Origin: Dyella_B nitratireducens
GTDB lineage: Bacteria > Pseudomonadota > Gammaproteobacteria > Xanthomonadales > Rhodanobacteraceae
Length of the DNA: 64,000 nt
Assembly: GCF_049532905.1 (NCBI RefSeq)
Contig: NZ_CP064032.1
Location: 2,542,001-2,606,000 of the forward strand
Direction of reading: 5' to 3'
In this document: positions 25,991 through 33,747 of the stretch, in pieces
Layout of the letters: every line of letters begins with the position of its first letter
How positions within the stretch are numbered: the stretch's first letter is position 1
The notes under the pieces: model-generated
What the model saw: only the letters and a program-made list of their open reading frames with translations
Databases searched by the model: none
What the model was told of the DNA's origin: nothing
Position numbers and translations under genes: made by a program

Positions 25991-27025
25991 GTGTTGACCT
26001 CACTGAAACTTCCGTCTCGCCTCGGCACGCTCGCCTTCGCGGTTGCCGCGTCCCTGTTTGGCATGACGGCCCAGGCCACCGATATCACTGGTGCGGGCTC
26101 CAGCTTCGTCTATCCGGTCATTTCCAAATGGTCGGCCGCTTATGCGGAAAAAACCGGCAATCACATCAACTATCAGTCGATTGGTTCCGGTGGCGGTATC
26201 GCGCAGATCAAGGCCGGCACGGTGGATTTCGGTGCCTCCGACATGCCGTTGAAGGCAGAAGATCTCGCCAAGTTCGGCCTGGGCCAGTTCCCTGACGTGA
26301 TCGGCGGTATCGTGCCGGCGTTCAACGTGTCCGGCGTTGCAGCGGGTTCGCTGGTGCTGGACGGCCCCACCCTGGCCGACATCTACCTGGGCAAAATCAC
26401 CATGTGGAACGATCCTGCCATCGTCAAGCTCAACCCCAGCGTGCACCTGCCGTCCTCCAAGATTTTCGTGGTGCATCGTTCGGATGGTTCGGGCACCACC
26501 TTCAACTTCACCGACTACCTCTCGAAGGTGAGCACGGATTGGAAATCGAAGGTCGGTGAAGGCACCGCCGTGCAGTGGCCGACCGGTATCGGCGGCAAGG
26601 GCAACGAAGGCGTATCCGCTTACATCAAGCAGATCCCGAACTCGCTGGGCTATGTGGAATATGCCTATGCGGTGCAGAACAAGCTCGGCTACGCCAAGAT
26701 GAAGAACGCGGCCGGCACCGTGGTGGAACCCACCATCGCCAGCTTCCAGGCTGCTGCCAACACGGCGGATTGGAAGAACGCCAAAGACTTCAACCTGCTG
26801 ATGACTAACGCTCCCGGCGCTGACGCATGGCCGATCACCGCTACCTCGTGGGTGATCATGTACAAGACGCCGAAGAACGCCGCCAACACCAAGGTTGCCT
26901 TCGACTTCTTCAAGTACGCTTATGAACAAGGCCAGGACGCCGCGCGTGCACTGGACTACGTGCCCCTGCCCGCCTCGCTGGTGCAGCAGATCGAAGCCTA
27001 CTGGTCCAGCGAATACAAGCAGTAA
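25991..27025 (+). CDS. pstS: Phosphate ABC transporter substrate-binding protein
   Basis: The 344-residue periplasmic protein has a signal peptide (SRLGTLAFAVAASLFGMTAQA, cut near residue 29). Its phosphate-binding motifs are ITGAGSSFVYPVISKW, YQSIGSGGGIAQIKAGTVDFGASD and VHRSDGSGTTFNFTDYL. It hands phosphate to PstCAB. GTG at 25991 follows AAGGAGCC. It is first in pstSCAB-phoU under a Pho box, with a strong stem-loop before pstC that fits high PstS output relative to the membrane subunits. Confidence 0.96.
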   Translation: MLTSLKLPSRLGTLAFAVAASLFGMTAQATDITGAGSSFVYPVISKWSAAYAEKTGNHINYQSIGSGGGIAQIKAGTVDFGASDMPLKAEDLAKFGLGQFPDVIGGIVPAFNVSGVAAGSLVLDGPTLADIYLGKITMWNDPAIVKLNPSVHLPSSKIFVVHRSDGSGTTFNFTDYLSKVSTDWKSKVGEGTAVQWPTGIGGKGNEGVSAYIKQIPNSLGYVEYAYAVQNKLGYAKMKNAAGTVVEPTIASFQAAANTADWKNAKDFNLLMTNAPGADAWPITATSWVIMYKTPKNAANTKVAFDFFKYAYEQGQDAARALDYVPLPASLVQQIEAYWSSEYKQ

Positions 27026-27069
27026 GCTTAAGTACTGTCGCAAGGATGCGCAGCTCAAGCGACTCTTGC

Positions 27070-27100
27070 GACGCGCGCAACGTCTTACGTTGCGCGCGTC
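27070..27100 (+). promoter_or_regulatory. Strong stem-loop between pstS and pstC
   Basis: Two perfect 14-base arms (GACGCGCGCAACGT and its complement) flank a CTT loop. No T-run follows. It probably protects the 3' end of a processed pstS mRNA or causes partial termination, giving more PstS than PstC/A/B. Confidence 0.6.
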
Positions 27101-27137
27101 GTGCTGACTGAAACCATCGCAAAAAATCACGCCAGAC

Positions 27138-28109
27138 ATGTCAGCCACAAGTGCCGAACCGATCCCCCGCGATACTGAACATCGTTCGCGCACCGATGCC
27201 CGCCACGATCTTTTCTTCCGTTTCCTCCTGCGCTTTTGCGCCATGCTGGTGCTGGCGGCGCTGCTTGGCGCGGCCCTCTCCACGCTGTGGGGTGGACGCG
27301 AGGTGCTGTTCAAGGATGGCTTCCGCTTTTTGTTCAGCTCGGACTGGAATCCGGTCGAGAACCAATTCGGTGCACTTGCCCCCATCGTCGGCACGCTGGT
27401 CACGTCGCTGATCGCGCTGCTTCTTGCGGTGCCGGTGAGCTTCGGCATCGCCCTCTTCCTTACCGAGATTGCGCCACGCTGGATGCGCGGTCCGGTTAGT
27501 GCCGCCATTGAACTGCTGGCGGCGATTCCCTCGATCATCTACGGCATGTGGGGCTTATTCGTGTTCGTGCCGTTCATGGCCAGCATCGAGCCAACGCTCA
27601 GCGACACGCTCGGCAACATTCCGGTGATCGGTGCGCTGTTCCAAGGACCGCCACTGGGCCTTGGCCTTTTGACCGCAGGCATCGTGCTGGCCGTGATGAT
27701 CCTGCCGTTCATTTCCTCGGTGATGCGTGAAGTGTTCCAGACCGTACCGGCGCGATTGAAAGAATCCTCGTATGCGCTGGGCTCCACCACGTGGGAAGTG
27801 GTGTGGGACATCGTGTTGCCGTATACCCGCTCGGCGGTGATCGGCGGTATCTTCTTGGGCTTAGGGCGCGCGCTCGGCGAAACCATGGCAGTGACCTTCG
27901 TGCTGGGCAATTCGTACAACCTCACGGCATCGCTGCTGATGCCGGGAACGTCGATTTCCTCCAGCATCGCCAACGAATTCAATGAAGCGGTCGGCATGCA
28001 CCGTTCTGCGCTGATCGCGCTCGGCTTCCTGCTGTTCGTCGTGACCTTCATCGTGCTGTTGATCGCGCGTTTCATGTTGCGCCAGTTGCAACGCAAGGAG
28101 GGTCGCTGA
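27138..28109 (+). CDS. pstC: Phosphate ABC transporter permease PstC
   Basis: The 323-residue inner-membrane permease has six main spans after a charged cytoplasmic leader of about 28 residues. The PstC signature regions are SFGIALFLTEIAP, AIPSIIYGMWGLFVFVP and the EAA-type loop VPARLKESSYALGSTTWEVVW contacting PstB. The phosphate-path residues around FLGLGRALGETMAVTFVLGN are present. The stop and pstA start share one base (TGATG), so translation is coupled. Confidence 0.96.
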   Translation: MSATSAEPIPRDTEHRSRTDARHDLFFRFLLRFCAMLVLAALLGAALSTLWGGREVLFKDGFRFLFSSDWNPVENQFGALAPIVGTLVTSLIALLLAVPVSFGIALFLTEIAPRWMRGPVSAAIELLAAIPSIIYGMWGLFVFVPFMASIEPTLSDTLGNIPVIGALFQGPPLGLGLLTAGIVLAVMILPFISSVMREVFQTVPARLKESSYALGSTTWEVVWDIVLPYTRSAVIGGIFLGLGRALGETMAVTFVLGNSYNLTASLLMPGTSISSSIANEFNEAVGMHRSALIALGFLLFVVTFIVLLIARFMLRQLQRKEGR

Positions 28110-28975
28110 TGTCTGCCGTCTACGCACGCCGCTCCGTCGTCAACATCGTTGCGTTGACACTCAGCGGATTGGCCACGCTGATCGGCCTGATCTTCCTCGT
28201 ATGGATTCTGTGGGTCACCGCGCAGAACGGATTGGGCGCCATCAAGCTCTCGCTATTCACCAAGATCACGGCGTATGCCGACCAAGGTGGTTTGTCGAAT
28301 GCGATCGTCGGCAGCTTGATCATGGATCTGATGGCGTTGCTGATTTGCGCGCCAATCGGCGTGCTGGCCGGTACGTATCTGGCCGAGTACGCCAGTTCCA
28401 CGCGCTTGGGCGCAACGATCCGCTTCCTCAACGATATTCTGCTGTCGGCACCCTCGATCGTGCTCGGTCTGTTCGTCTACGTGATCGTGGTGATACCTAC
28501 CACGGAACTCACTGACGGTCGCATCAGCTTCTCCGGCTTCGCCGGCAGCGTGGCGCTCGCGCTGATCGGCCTGCCGGTGATCGTGCGTACCACCGATGAA
28601 ATGCTGCAGCTGGTGCCCGGCACGTTGCGCGAAGCGGCGCTGTCGCTCGGCATCCCGCAGTGGAAGCTCACCATGCAGGTGCTGATGCGCGCGGCGTTCT
28701 CCGGCATTCTCACCGGCGTGCTGCTCGCGCTCGCCCGCCTGGCTGGCGAAACCGCACCGTTGTTGTTCACCGCGTTCGGCAACAACTTCATGACCGCGCA
28801 TCCGCTGGACAAGATGGCCAGCATGCCGGTCACCATCTATCAGTACACCAACGATCCGAATCCGACGCTGCATGCGATCGCCTGGGCCGGTGCGCTGTTG
28901 ATCACCCTGTTCGTGCTGGCGTTGAGCCTGCTGACCCGCATCATGTTTTCGCGCAAGAAGGTGAGTTATGAATGA
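28109..28975 (+). CDS. pstA: Phosphate ABC transporter permease PstA
   Basis: The 288-residue permease is the second membrane subunit. It has about six spans and the PstA motifs GVLAGTYLAEYAS, LSAPSIVLGLFVYVIVV, the EAA loop VPGTLREAALSLGIPQWKL and ALARLAGETAPLLFTAFGNNF. It forms the channel with PstC. It overlaps pstC by one base and pstB by eight. Confidence 0.96.
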   Translation: MSAVYARRSVVNIVALTLSGLATLIGLIFLVWILWVTAQNGLGAIKLSLFTKITAYADQGGLSNAIVGSLIMDLMALLICAPIGVLAGTYLAEYASSTRLGATIRFLNDILLSAPSIVLGLFVYVIVVIPTTELTDGRISFSGFAGSVALALIGLPVIVRTTDEMLQLVPGTLREAALSLGIPQWKLTMQVLMRAAFSGILTGVLLALARLAGETAPLLFTAFGNNFMTAHPLDKMASMPVTIYQYTNDPNPTLHAIAWAGALLITLFVLALSLLTRIMFSRKKVSYE

Positions 28976-29771
28976 CCTCGCCGCCGCTACCGCGGCTCCC
29001 CTGACCGGCGCCAACGCGCCTGCCAAGCTGAAAGTGCGCGACGTGCACTTCTACTACAACGGATACCATGCGCTGAAAGGCATCAACATGGATATTCCGG
29101 AGAAGCAGGTCACTGCCATCATCGGTCCATCCGGTTGCGGCAAGTCCACCCTGCTGCGCATCTTCAATCGCATCTATGCGATCTATCCCAAGCTGGAAGC
29201 GAAAGGCTCGATCGAGCTGGACGGCGAGAACATCCTCGACCCCAGCTACTCGATGAACCGCTTGCGCACCAAGGTCGGCATGGTGTTCCAGAAGCCGGTG
29301 CCATTCCCGATGACGATCTTCGAGAACGTCGCCTACGGCATTCGCCATCACGAGCGGCTGTCGCGTGCGGACATGGAAATCCGTGTGGAACAAGCGCTGC
29401 GCAGCGCCGCCTTGTGGGATGAGGCAAAGGACAAGCTCAAGCAGAGCGCGCTGGGTCTCTCCGGCGGCCAGCAGCAGCGCTTGTGCATTGCACGCGGCAT
29501 TGCGTTGCGCCCGGAGGTGTTGCTGCTCGACGAGCCGACCTCCGCACTCGACCCCATCGCCACCGGCCGTATTGAGCAGTTGGTGGAAGAGCTCAAGCAC
29601 GAGTACACGATCGTGATCGTTACCCACAACATGCAGCAGGCGGCACGCGTGTCCGACCGCACCGCCTTCATGTACATGGGCGACCTGATCGAGTTCGACA
29701 ACACCGAAAAGATCTTCACCAAACCTGGCAAGAAGCAGACCGAGGATTACATCACCGGTCGTTTCGGATAA
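28968..29771 (+). CDS. pstB: Phosphate ABC transporter ATP-binding protein
   Basis: The 267-residue ATPase has Walker A GPSGCGKST (about residues 55-63), the Q-loop MVFQKPVPFPM, signature LSGGQQQRLCIARG, Walker B LLLDEPTSALDP and the switch His in VTHNMQQA. FYYNGYHALKGINMDI at the N-terminus and the TEDYITGRFG C-terminus are specific for PstB. It drives phosphate import by PstSCA and, with PhoU, takes part in phosphate signalling. Confidence 0.97.
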   Translation: MNDLAAATAAPLTGANAPAKLKVRDVHFYYNGYHALKGINMDIPEKQVTAIIGPSGCGKSTLLRIFNRIYAIYPKLEAKGSIELDGENILDPSYSMNRLRTKVGMVFQKPVPFPMTIFENVAYGIRHHERLSRADMEIRVEQALRSAALWDEAKDKLKQSALGLSGGQQQRLCIARGIALRPEVLLLDEPTSALDPIATGRIEQLVEELKHEYTIVIVTHNMQQAARVSDRTAFMYMGDLIEFDNTEKIFTKPGKKQTEDYITGRFG

Positions 29772-29773
29772 CC

Positions 29774-29837
29774 GGGGCGGAACGCCCCACTTAATTCCCC
29801 TCTTCCCCGTAAACACATTTGGTAAACGGGGCAGAGG
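29774..29837 (+). promoter_or_regulatory. Two hairpins between pstB and phoU
   Basis: GGGGCG-GAA-CGCCCC (29774-29788) is followed by CCTCTTCCCCGT...ACGGGGCAGAGG (29799-29837, one mismatch). Neither has a T-run. They may allow differential decay of the pst and phoU parts of the transcript; the second resembles the CTCTCCCC hairpin family. Confidence 0.45.
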
Positions 29838-29909
29838 CAGGGTCAGGGCCAACCTCGCGGAAAACCTGCCGAGTCCCCGTCCCCACTACAGAACAGCAGA
29901 GGCCATCCC

Positions 29910-30644
29910 ATGAGCGGCAGCAGCAAGGAACACATCATCAAGAGCTACGACGACGAACTGCTGCGCCTGACCGGCGAGTTGGTTCGCATGGGCGAGCTGG
30001 CGGTCAGCCAGTTGGAAGCGGCCATCGACGTGGTCGACCGTCGTGACGAGCGCGCCGCCCAGCACGTCGTCAACAACGACGACGCCATCGACCAGCTAGA
30101 GCAGGAAATCAGCCACGACGTGGTGCGCCTGCTGGCCCTGCGTGCGCCGATCGCTGGCGACCTGCGCCATGTGTTTGCCGCGCTGCGCATTGCCGCGGAT
30201 ATCGAACGTATCGGCGACTACGCTGCCAACGTAGCCAAGCGCTCGATTCCGCTATCGATGGCTGCCCCGCTGAAACCGACCAGCGGCCTTGCCCACCTCG
30301 CTGAACTTGCGGCTGAGGAAGTGCGTGGCGTACTGCGCGCCTATCGCGACCGCGATGCCGAACTGGCCTACAAGGTATGGCAGGACGATGTGGAGCTGGA
30401 CGAAGCCTACACGGCTTACTTCCGCGAACTGCTCACGTACATGATGGAAGATCCGCGCGTGATCACGCCCTGCACGCATCTGTTGTTCATGGCCAAGAAC
30501 ATCGAGCGCATCGGCGACCATGCCACCAACATCGCCGAGAACGTGTGGTTCCTGGTGAAGGGCGAGCCGCTGACAGGGCAGCGCGACAAGCGTGACCTGA
30601 CGTCCAGCCCGGAGCCGGTGAAGTTGGGCAATCGGCCGGATTGA
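29910..30644 (+). CDS. phoU: Phosphate-specific transport regulator PhoU
   Basis: The 244-residue protein consists of two three-helix repeats with the metal-binding motif ExxxD in each: ALRIAADIERIGDYAANVAK (first) and LLFMAKNIERIGDHATNIAE (second). PhoU links PstB to the PhoR kinase and keeps the Pho regulon off when phosphate is plentiful. Length and motifs match the family. It follows pstB by 138 bases that contain two hairpins. No phoB/phoR genes are in the window. Confidence 0.96.
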   Translation: MSGSSKEHIIKSYDDELLRLTGELVRMGELAVSQLEAAIDVVDRRDERAAQHVVNNDDAIDQLEQEISHDVVRLLALRAPIAGDLRHVFAALRIAADIERIGDYAANVAKRSIPLSMAAPLKPTSGLAHLAELAAEEVRGVLRAYRDRDAELAYKVWQDDVELDEAYTAYFRELLTYMMEDPRVITPCTHLLFMAKNIERIGDHATNIAENVWFLVKGEPLTGQRDKRDLTSSPEPVKLGNRPD

Positions 30645-30675
30645 TTTCGTCCAGGGTCAAAATCCGCCGGAAGCC

Positions 30676-30749
30676 GTAGGTTGGGGTGTAAACCCCAACG
30701 CCGCCATCCTTGATCGACATGCCATGTTGGGGTTTACACCCCAACCTGC
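30676..30749. repeat. Intergenic palindromic repeat, copy 6 of 6
   Basis: The arms carry compensating changes (GGGGTGTAAACCCC on the left, GGGGTTTACACCCC on the right), so base pairing is kept where the sequence changed. The repeat starts 31 bases after the phoU stop. Confidence 0.85.
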
Positions 30750-30815
30750 ACACGTGCATTCCGTGCAAAGGTTCGCGTACGCTCACCGCCTACGCCATCC
30801 GCACGGACCCTCTGA

Positions 30816-32549
30816 GTGACGCCTGCGCCCCACGCTACCGGACCAAGCATCCCCAACAGCGCCACCTTCGGCTGGCCCGGCAAGCTCTACGCCCTCATCG
30901 CCTTCGCCGCCTGCCTGTTCGCCTTCGTCGGCCTCTCCACCAACAGCTTCTGGGCCGACGAGTTGTTCACCATGCAGGTGGTGGATCACCATCTTGGCCT
31001 GGGCGAAGTGTTCCACCGCGTACTGGCCGACGTGCATCCGCCGCTGTATGACTTTCTGCTCTACGGCTGGATTGAACTGTTCGGCACGAGCGAAGGAGCA
31101 GTACGCCTGCTCAGCGCGATCCTGGCAGTACTGAGCGTCATTATCTTCGCGCTGGGTTCGCGTCGCCGACTCACTCCCACTGCCATCGCTTTCGCCTGCG
31201 CCGTGGCCACCACTTCGCTGTTCTGGTATTCGCAATCGCAGAACGCGCGCGATTACCCGCTGGCTATTACTTTCTCCTCGGCGTTGCTGGTGACGGCCAT
31301 CGCGTTCCATCAGCGCATGCAATCCAGTGGACGCGTGCCCGTCGCTGAATGGGTGGGACTCACGCTGCTCGGTATCGCCGGCAGCCAATCCCATCCCTAC
31401 ATGTTGCTCACGGTAGGCATGCTGCTGCTGTTTTTGCTGATCACGTCGCGTACCTGGCCACAGCGTATCGCGGTAGGCGTATCAGGACTGATCGTGCTGG
31501 GGCTTTATGTAGGCCTGCTGTGGTTGATGACGCATGCCGGCAAGCAAAATTTCCACGGTGCATGGTTCGTTAACAGCGCGAAATTTTTCGGTTCCCATCT
31601 GCGCCGCGTCGTCTTTCATTTCATGAGCCGGCAGGCGCTATTGGTGGTGGTAGTGATGCTTTTGGTGCTGTGGCTGCGCCGTTCGCGTGCGGCTCCAACG
31701 CGTGTCGACGCACCACCACTGACTGGCTGGGCAACCAAGCTCTGCGGCTTCGTATGCGTGGGTGTGATCGTCAGTGGCATTGCCGTGTCATTGCTGGTGG
31801 TGCCATCGTTCTCTTATCGCAATGTGCTGGTGTGCGCACCATTCGGCTGGTTTCTGCTCGCGCGGTTGTATGACGCGGCCAGCCCACATGCCACAACCCG
31901 CTTGGATGCCATCGCTGCAGCAGCCATCGTTGTGCTGCTTGGTTCGCAACAGATCGCACTGATGCGCGGCCGCTTGCTGCCTTCCAATGAACCTTGGCGC
32001 GCTTCGGCAGCTTACGTAAAGGGATTGCCAGGCTGCGCTGACGCCACGTTACCGGTTATCGCTTATCCCGGCACCTATGGCCTGGGGATGAACCCTGGTG
32101 TGCACGCGATGATCGAGCGCAATTACTACGGCTACTACCTGCCGCCCACCTATCGGCCTTATGCCTACTTTCCGGACGACTGGTTGAAGCAAGCGGCCCA
32201 AGCCTTGCAGACGGATAGCCCCTGCCCCGTGCTCGGCTGGGTATTGCACGATTTATCCGACGAAGAACGCGCGTTGGCGCTGGCCAAACAATTCGTAAGC
32301 CAGCCAGGCATCGCCAACCATCAAGTGGTGATACAGGAATTCGTGACCTACGATTTGAGCTGGCTACGCTGGAAACCGGCGCCGAGCGCGTTTGTGTTTT
32401 TGCGGGCGACCCCGGCAGCGATCGACACGCCGGCGACATTGTCTGATGGGACGGATAGCGACCGGAAGCATTCGTTGGGTGATCGGATCGTGGTGACCTT
32501 CAATCCGTCAACGGCAACTTATGACGTTCGTCGCATCCACTCCCAATAA
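30816..32549 (+). CDS. GT39/ArnT-like membrane glycosyltransferase
   Basis: The 577-residue polytopic membrane protein (about 10-11 spans) has the GT-C fold signature in its first loop: FWADELFTMQVV (catalytic-type Asp-Glu) followed by HPPLYDFLLYGWIELFG, as in ArnT/PMT-family enzymes that use polyprenyl-phosphate sugars. The C-terminal 170 residues are soluble and periplasmic. Acceptor and sugar are unknown. The GTG start at 30816 is the first in frame and has no strong ribosome site. The terminal portion is less GC-rich in codon choice than the housekeeping genes. Confidence 0.72.
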   Translation: MTPAPHATGPSIPNSATFGWPGKLYALIAFAACLFAFVGLSTNSFWADELFTMQVVDHHLGLGEVFHRVLADVHPPLYDFLLYGWIELFGTSEGAVRLLSAILAVLSVIIFALGSRRRLTPTAIAFACAVATTSLFWYSQSQNARDYPLAITFSSALLVTAIAFHQRMQSSGRVPVAEWVGLTLLGIAGSQSHPYMLLTVGMLLLFLLITSRTWPQRIAVGVSGLIVLGLYVGLLWLMTHAGKQNFHGAWFVNSAKFFGSHLRRVVFHFMSRQALLVVVVMLLVLWLRRSRAAPTRVDAPPLTGWATKLCGFVCVGVIVSGIAVSLLVVPSFSYRNVLVCAPFGWFLLARLYDAASPHATTRLDAIAAAAIVVLLGSQQIALMRGRLLPSNEPWRASAAYVKGLPGCADATLPVIAYPGTYGLGMNPGVHAMIERNYYGYYLPPTYRPYAYFPDDWLKQAAQALQTDSPCPVLGWVLHDLSDEERALALAKQFVSQPGIANHQVVIQEFVTYDLSWLRWKPAPSAFVFLRATPAAIDTPATLSDGTDSDRKHSLGDRIVVTFNPSTATYDVRRIHSQ

Positions 32550-32559
32550 TCCACACGGA

Positions 32560-32847
32560 TTAATCGAGCCCCACCTTATGCCCAGCCTCGCGCGCCTGCT
32601 TACGCACCCGCGCACTACGCGCAATACCGTAGATGCCAATCAACAGCCACGCCACTTCCATAAAAAACGCCGAAGCGTTGAACGCACCAAACAGCAGCGA
32701 CAGCATCACGCCAAGCGCGCCCAGCACATTCATCAACTGGTAGATCAAGCCATTGCCGTGCAGCTTGTGAGCCTGCAGCAGCAAATAGGCCAGCAGCATC
32801 AAGGCTACACCGATGTAGCCTGTCCAATCATGCCAATGCAACGTCAT
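32560..32847 (-). CDS. CBU_0592-like small membrane protein
   Basis: The 95-residue protein has three hydrophobic segments (YIGVALMLLAYLLLQ, LIYQLMNVLGALGVMLSLLF, FFMEVAWLLIGIYGI) and a basic C-terminal tail. The pattern, with DWTGYIG at the start and FNASAFFMEVAW in the third helix, is that of the CBU_0592 domain of unknown function. Its ATG overlaps the rlmB stop by four bases, so it is translated with rlmB. Confidence 0.7.
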   Translation of the reverse strand: MTLHWHDWTGYIGVALMLLAYLLLQAHKLHGNGLIYQLMNVLGALGVMLSLLFGAFNASAFFMEVAWLLIGIYGIARSARVRKQAREAGHKVGLD

Positions 32848-33596
32848 CGCACACTCCTTTGACGCAACGCTTCGAACAAGACGATACCGGTAGCCACCGA
32901 TACGTTGAGGCTTTCCATGGTACCTGGCATGGGAATCTTTGCTGTGAAATCGCAGGTCTCGCGCGTCAGTCGGCGCATGCCTTCGCCCTCACTGCCTAGC
33001 ACCAAGGCAACCGGGCCTTTGAGATCGATATCGTAGATGGACTGATCGGTGTCGCCGGCCAGGCCGGTGATCCACACGCCAGCATCCTTCAGTACGCGCA
33101 GGGCACGCGCAAGATTGGTGGCGGCCACCAGCGGCACACGATCCGCGCCGCCCGCAGAGGCACGGCGCACCACCGGCGTGATGCCGACAGCACGATCTTT
33201 TGGCACGATCACCGCCGTCACGTTTGCGGCCGCAGCGCTACGCAGGCAGGCGCCGAGGTTGTGCGGATCGGTGACGCCATCCAGTACCAGCACCAGAGCA
33301 TTACTCCCCGCCGCCTCGATCAACTCGGGCAAATCCTGTTCGCCAGCCAGCGCCGGTGCCTGGTAAAGCGCCACCACACCTTGATGACGCGCTTCGCCCG
33401 CCACGCGATCGAGCTGCTCACGCGGGCGATGATGCACTGGGATCTTCAAGGCCTTCGCTTTTTCCGCCAATTCATGCACACGCGGATTGCGCTGACCATT
33501 TTCCACCAACACTTCGCGCACGCGTTCGGCGTCGTTGTTCAACGCGCCTTCCACGGGGTTGATCCCGACGATCCAACTGCCAGAGTCTGCCTTCAT
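32844..33596 (-). CDS. rlmB: 23S rRNA (guanosine-2'-O-)-methyltransferase RlmB
   Basis: The 250-residue SPOUT enzyme methylates G2251 of 23S rRNA. It has the N-terminal substrate-binding domain (IVGINPVEGAL...) and the C-terminal knot with LDGVTDPHNLGACLRSA (motif 1), LVLGSEGEGMRRL (motif 2) and IPMPGTMESLNVSVATGI (motif 3). The start is ATG at 33596, because the extra frame to 33698 runs through an inverted repeat and has no RlmB content. A 28-bp inverted repeat ends three bases before this start. Confidence 0.93.
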   Translation of the reverse strand: MKADSGSWIVGINPVEGALNNDAERVREVLVENGQRNPRVHELAEKAKALKIPVHHRPREQLDRVAGEARHQGVVALYQAPALAGEQDLPELIEAAGSNALVLVLDGVTDPHNLGACLRSAAAANVTAVIVPKDRAVGITPVVRRASAGGADRVPLVAATNLARALRVLKDAGVWITGLAGDTDQSIYDIDLKGPVALVLGSEGEGMRRLTRETCDFTAKIPMPGTMESLNVSVATGIVLFEALRQRSVR

Positions 33597-33599
33597 ACC

Positions 33600-33726
33600 C
33601 CAGATACCCCGCGTTGCATCTGAGTAGCCGCCATGCGACAGCCTGCGGCTTGACCAGACAACCAGTCTGGCGCTGCGCCACGCGCTGCCACCTGACAACT
33701 ACTCAGATGCAACGCGGGGTATCTGG
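33600..33726. repeat. 127-bp element with perfect 28-bp terminal inverted repeats
   Basis: The arms at 33600-33627 and 33699-33726 (starting CCAGATACCCCGCGTTGCAT) are exact reverse complements around a 71-base centre. The element fills nearly all of the rnr-rlmB gap and abuts the rlmB start. It could be a small non-autonomous mobile element or a very strong RNA hairpin. The RlmB ribosome site (GGGG) would be part of the arm and so be hidden in the folded RNA. Confidence 0.8.
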
Positions 33727-33747
33727 AATATGAAGACAGACTCTTAC

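Noticed and set aside
26000..27538. 512-codon reverse frame across pstS and pstC
   Set aside because: Antisense shadow of two well-identified genes.
6444..30749. CRISPR array interpretation of the palindromic repeats
   Set aside because: Copies are kilobases apart, each a single inverted pair, with no regular spacers and no cas genes.
33597..33698. 34-residue N-terminal extension of RlmB
   Set aside because: It would translate through the 28-bp inverted repeat; RlmB homology starts at the ATG at 33596.
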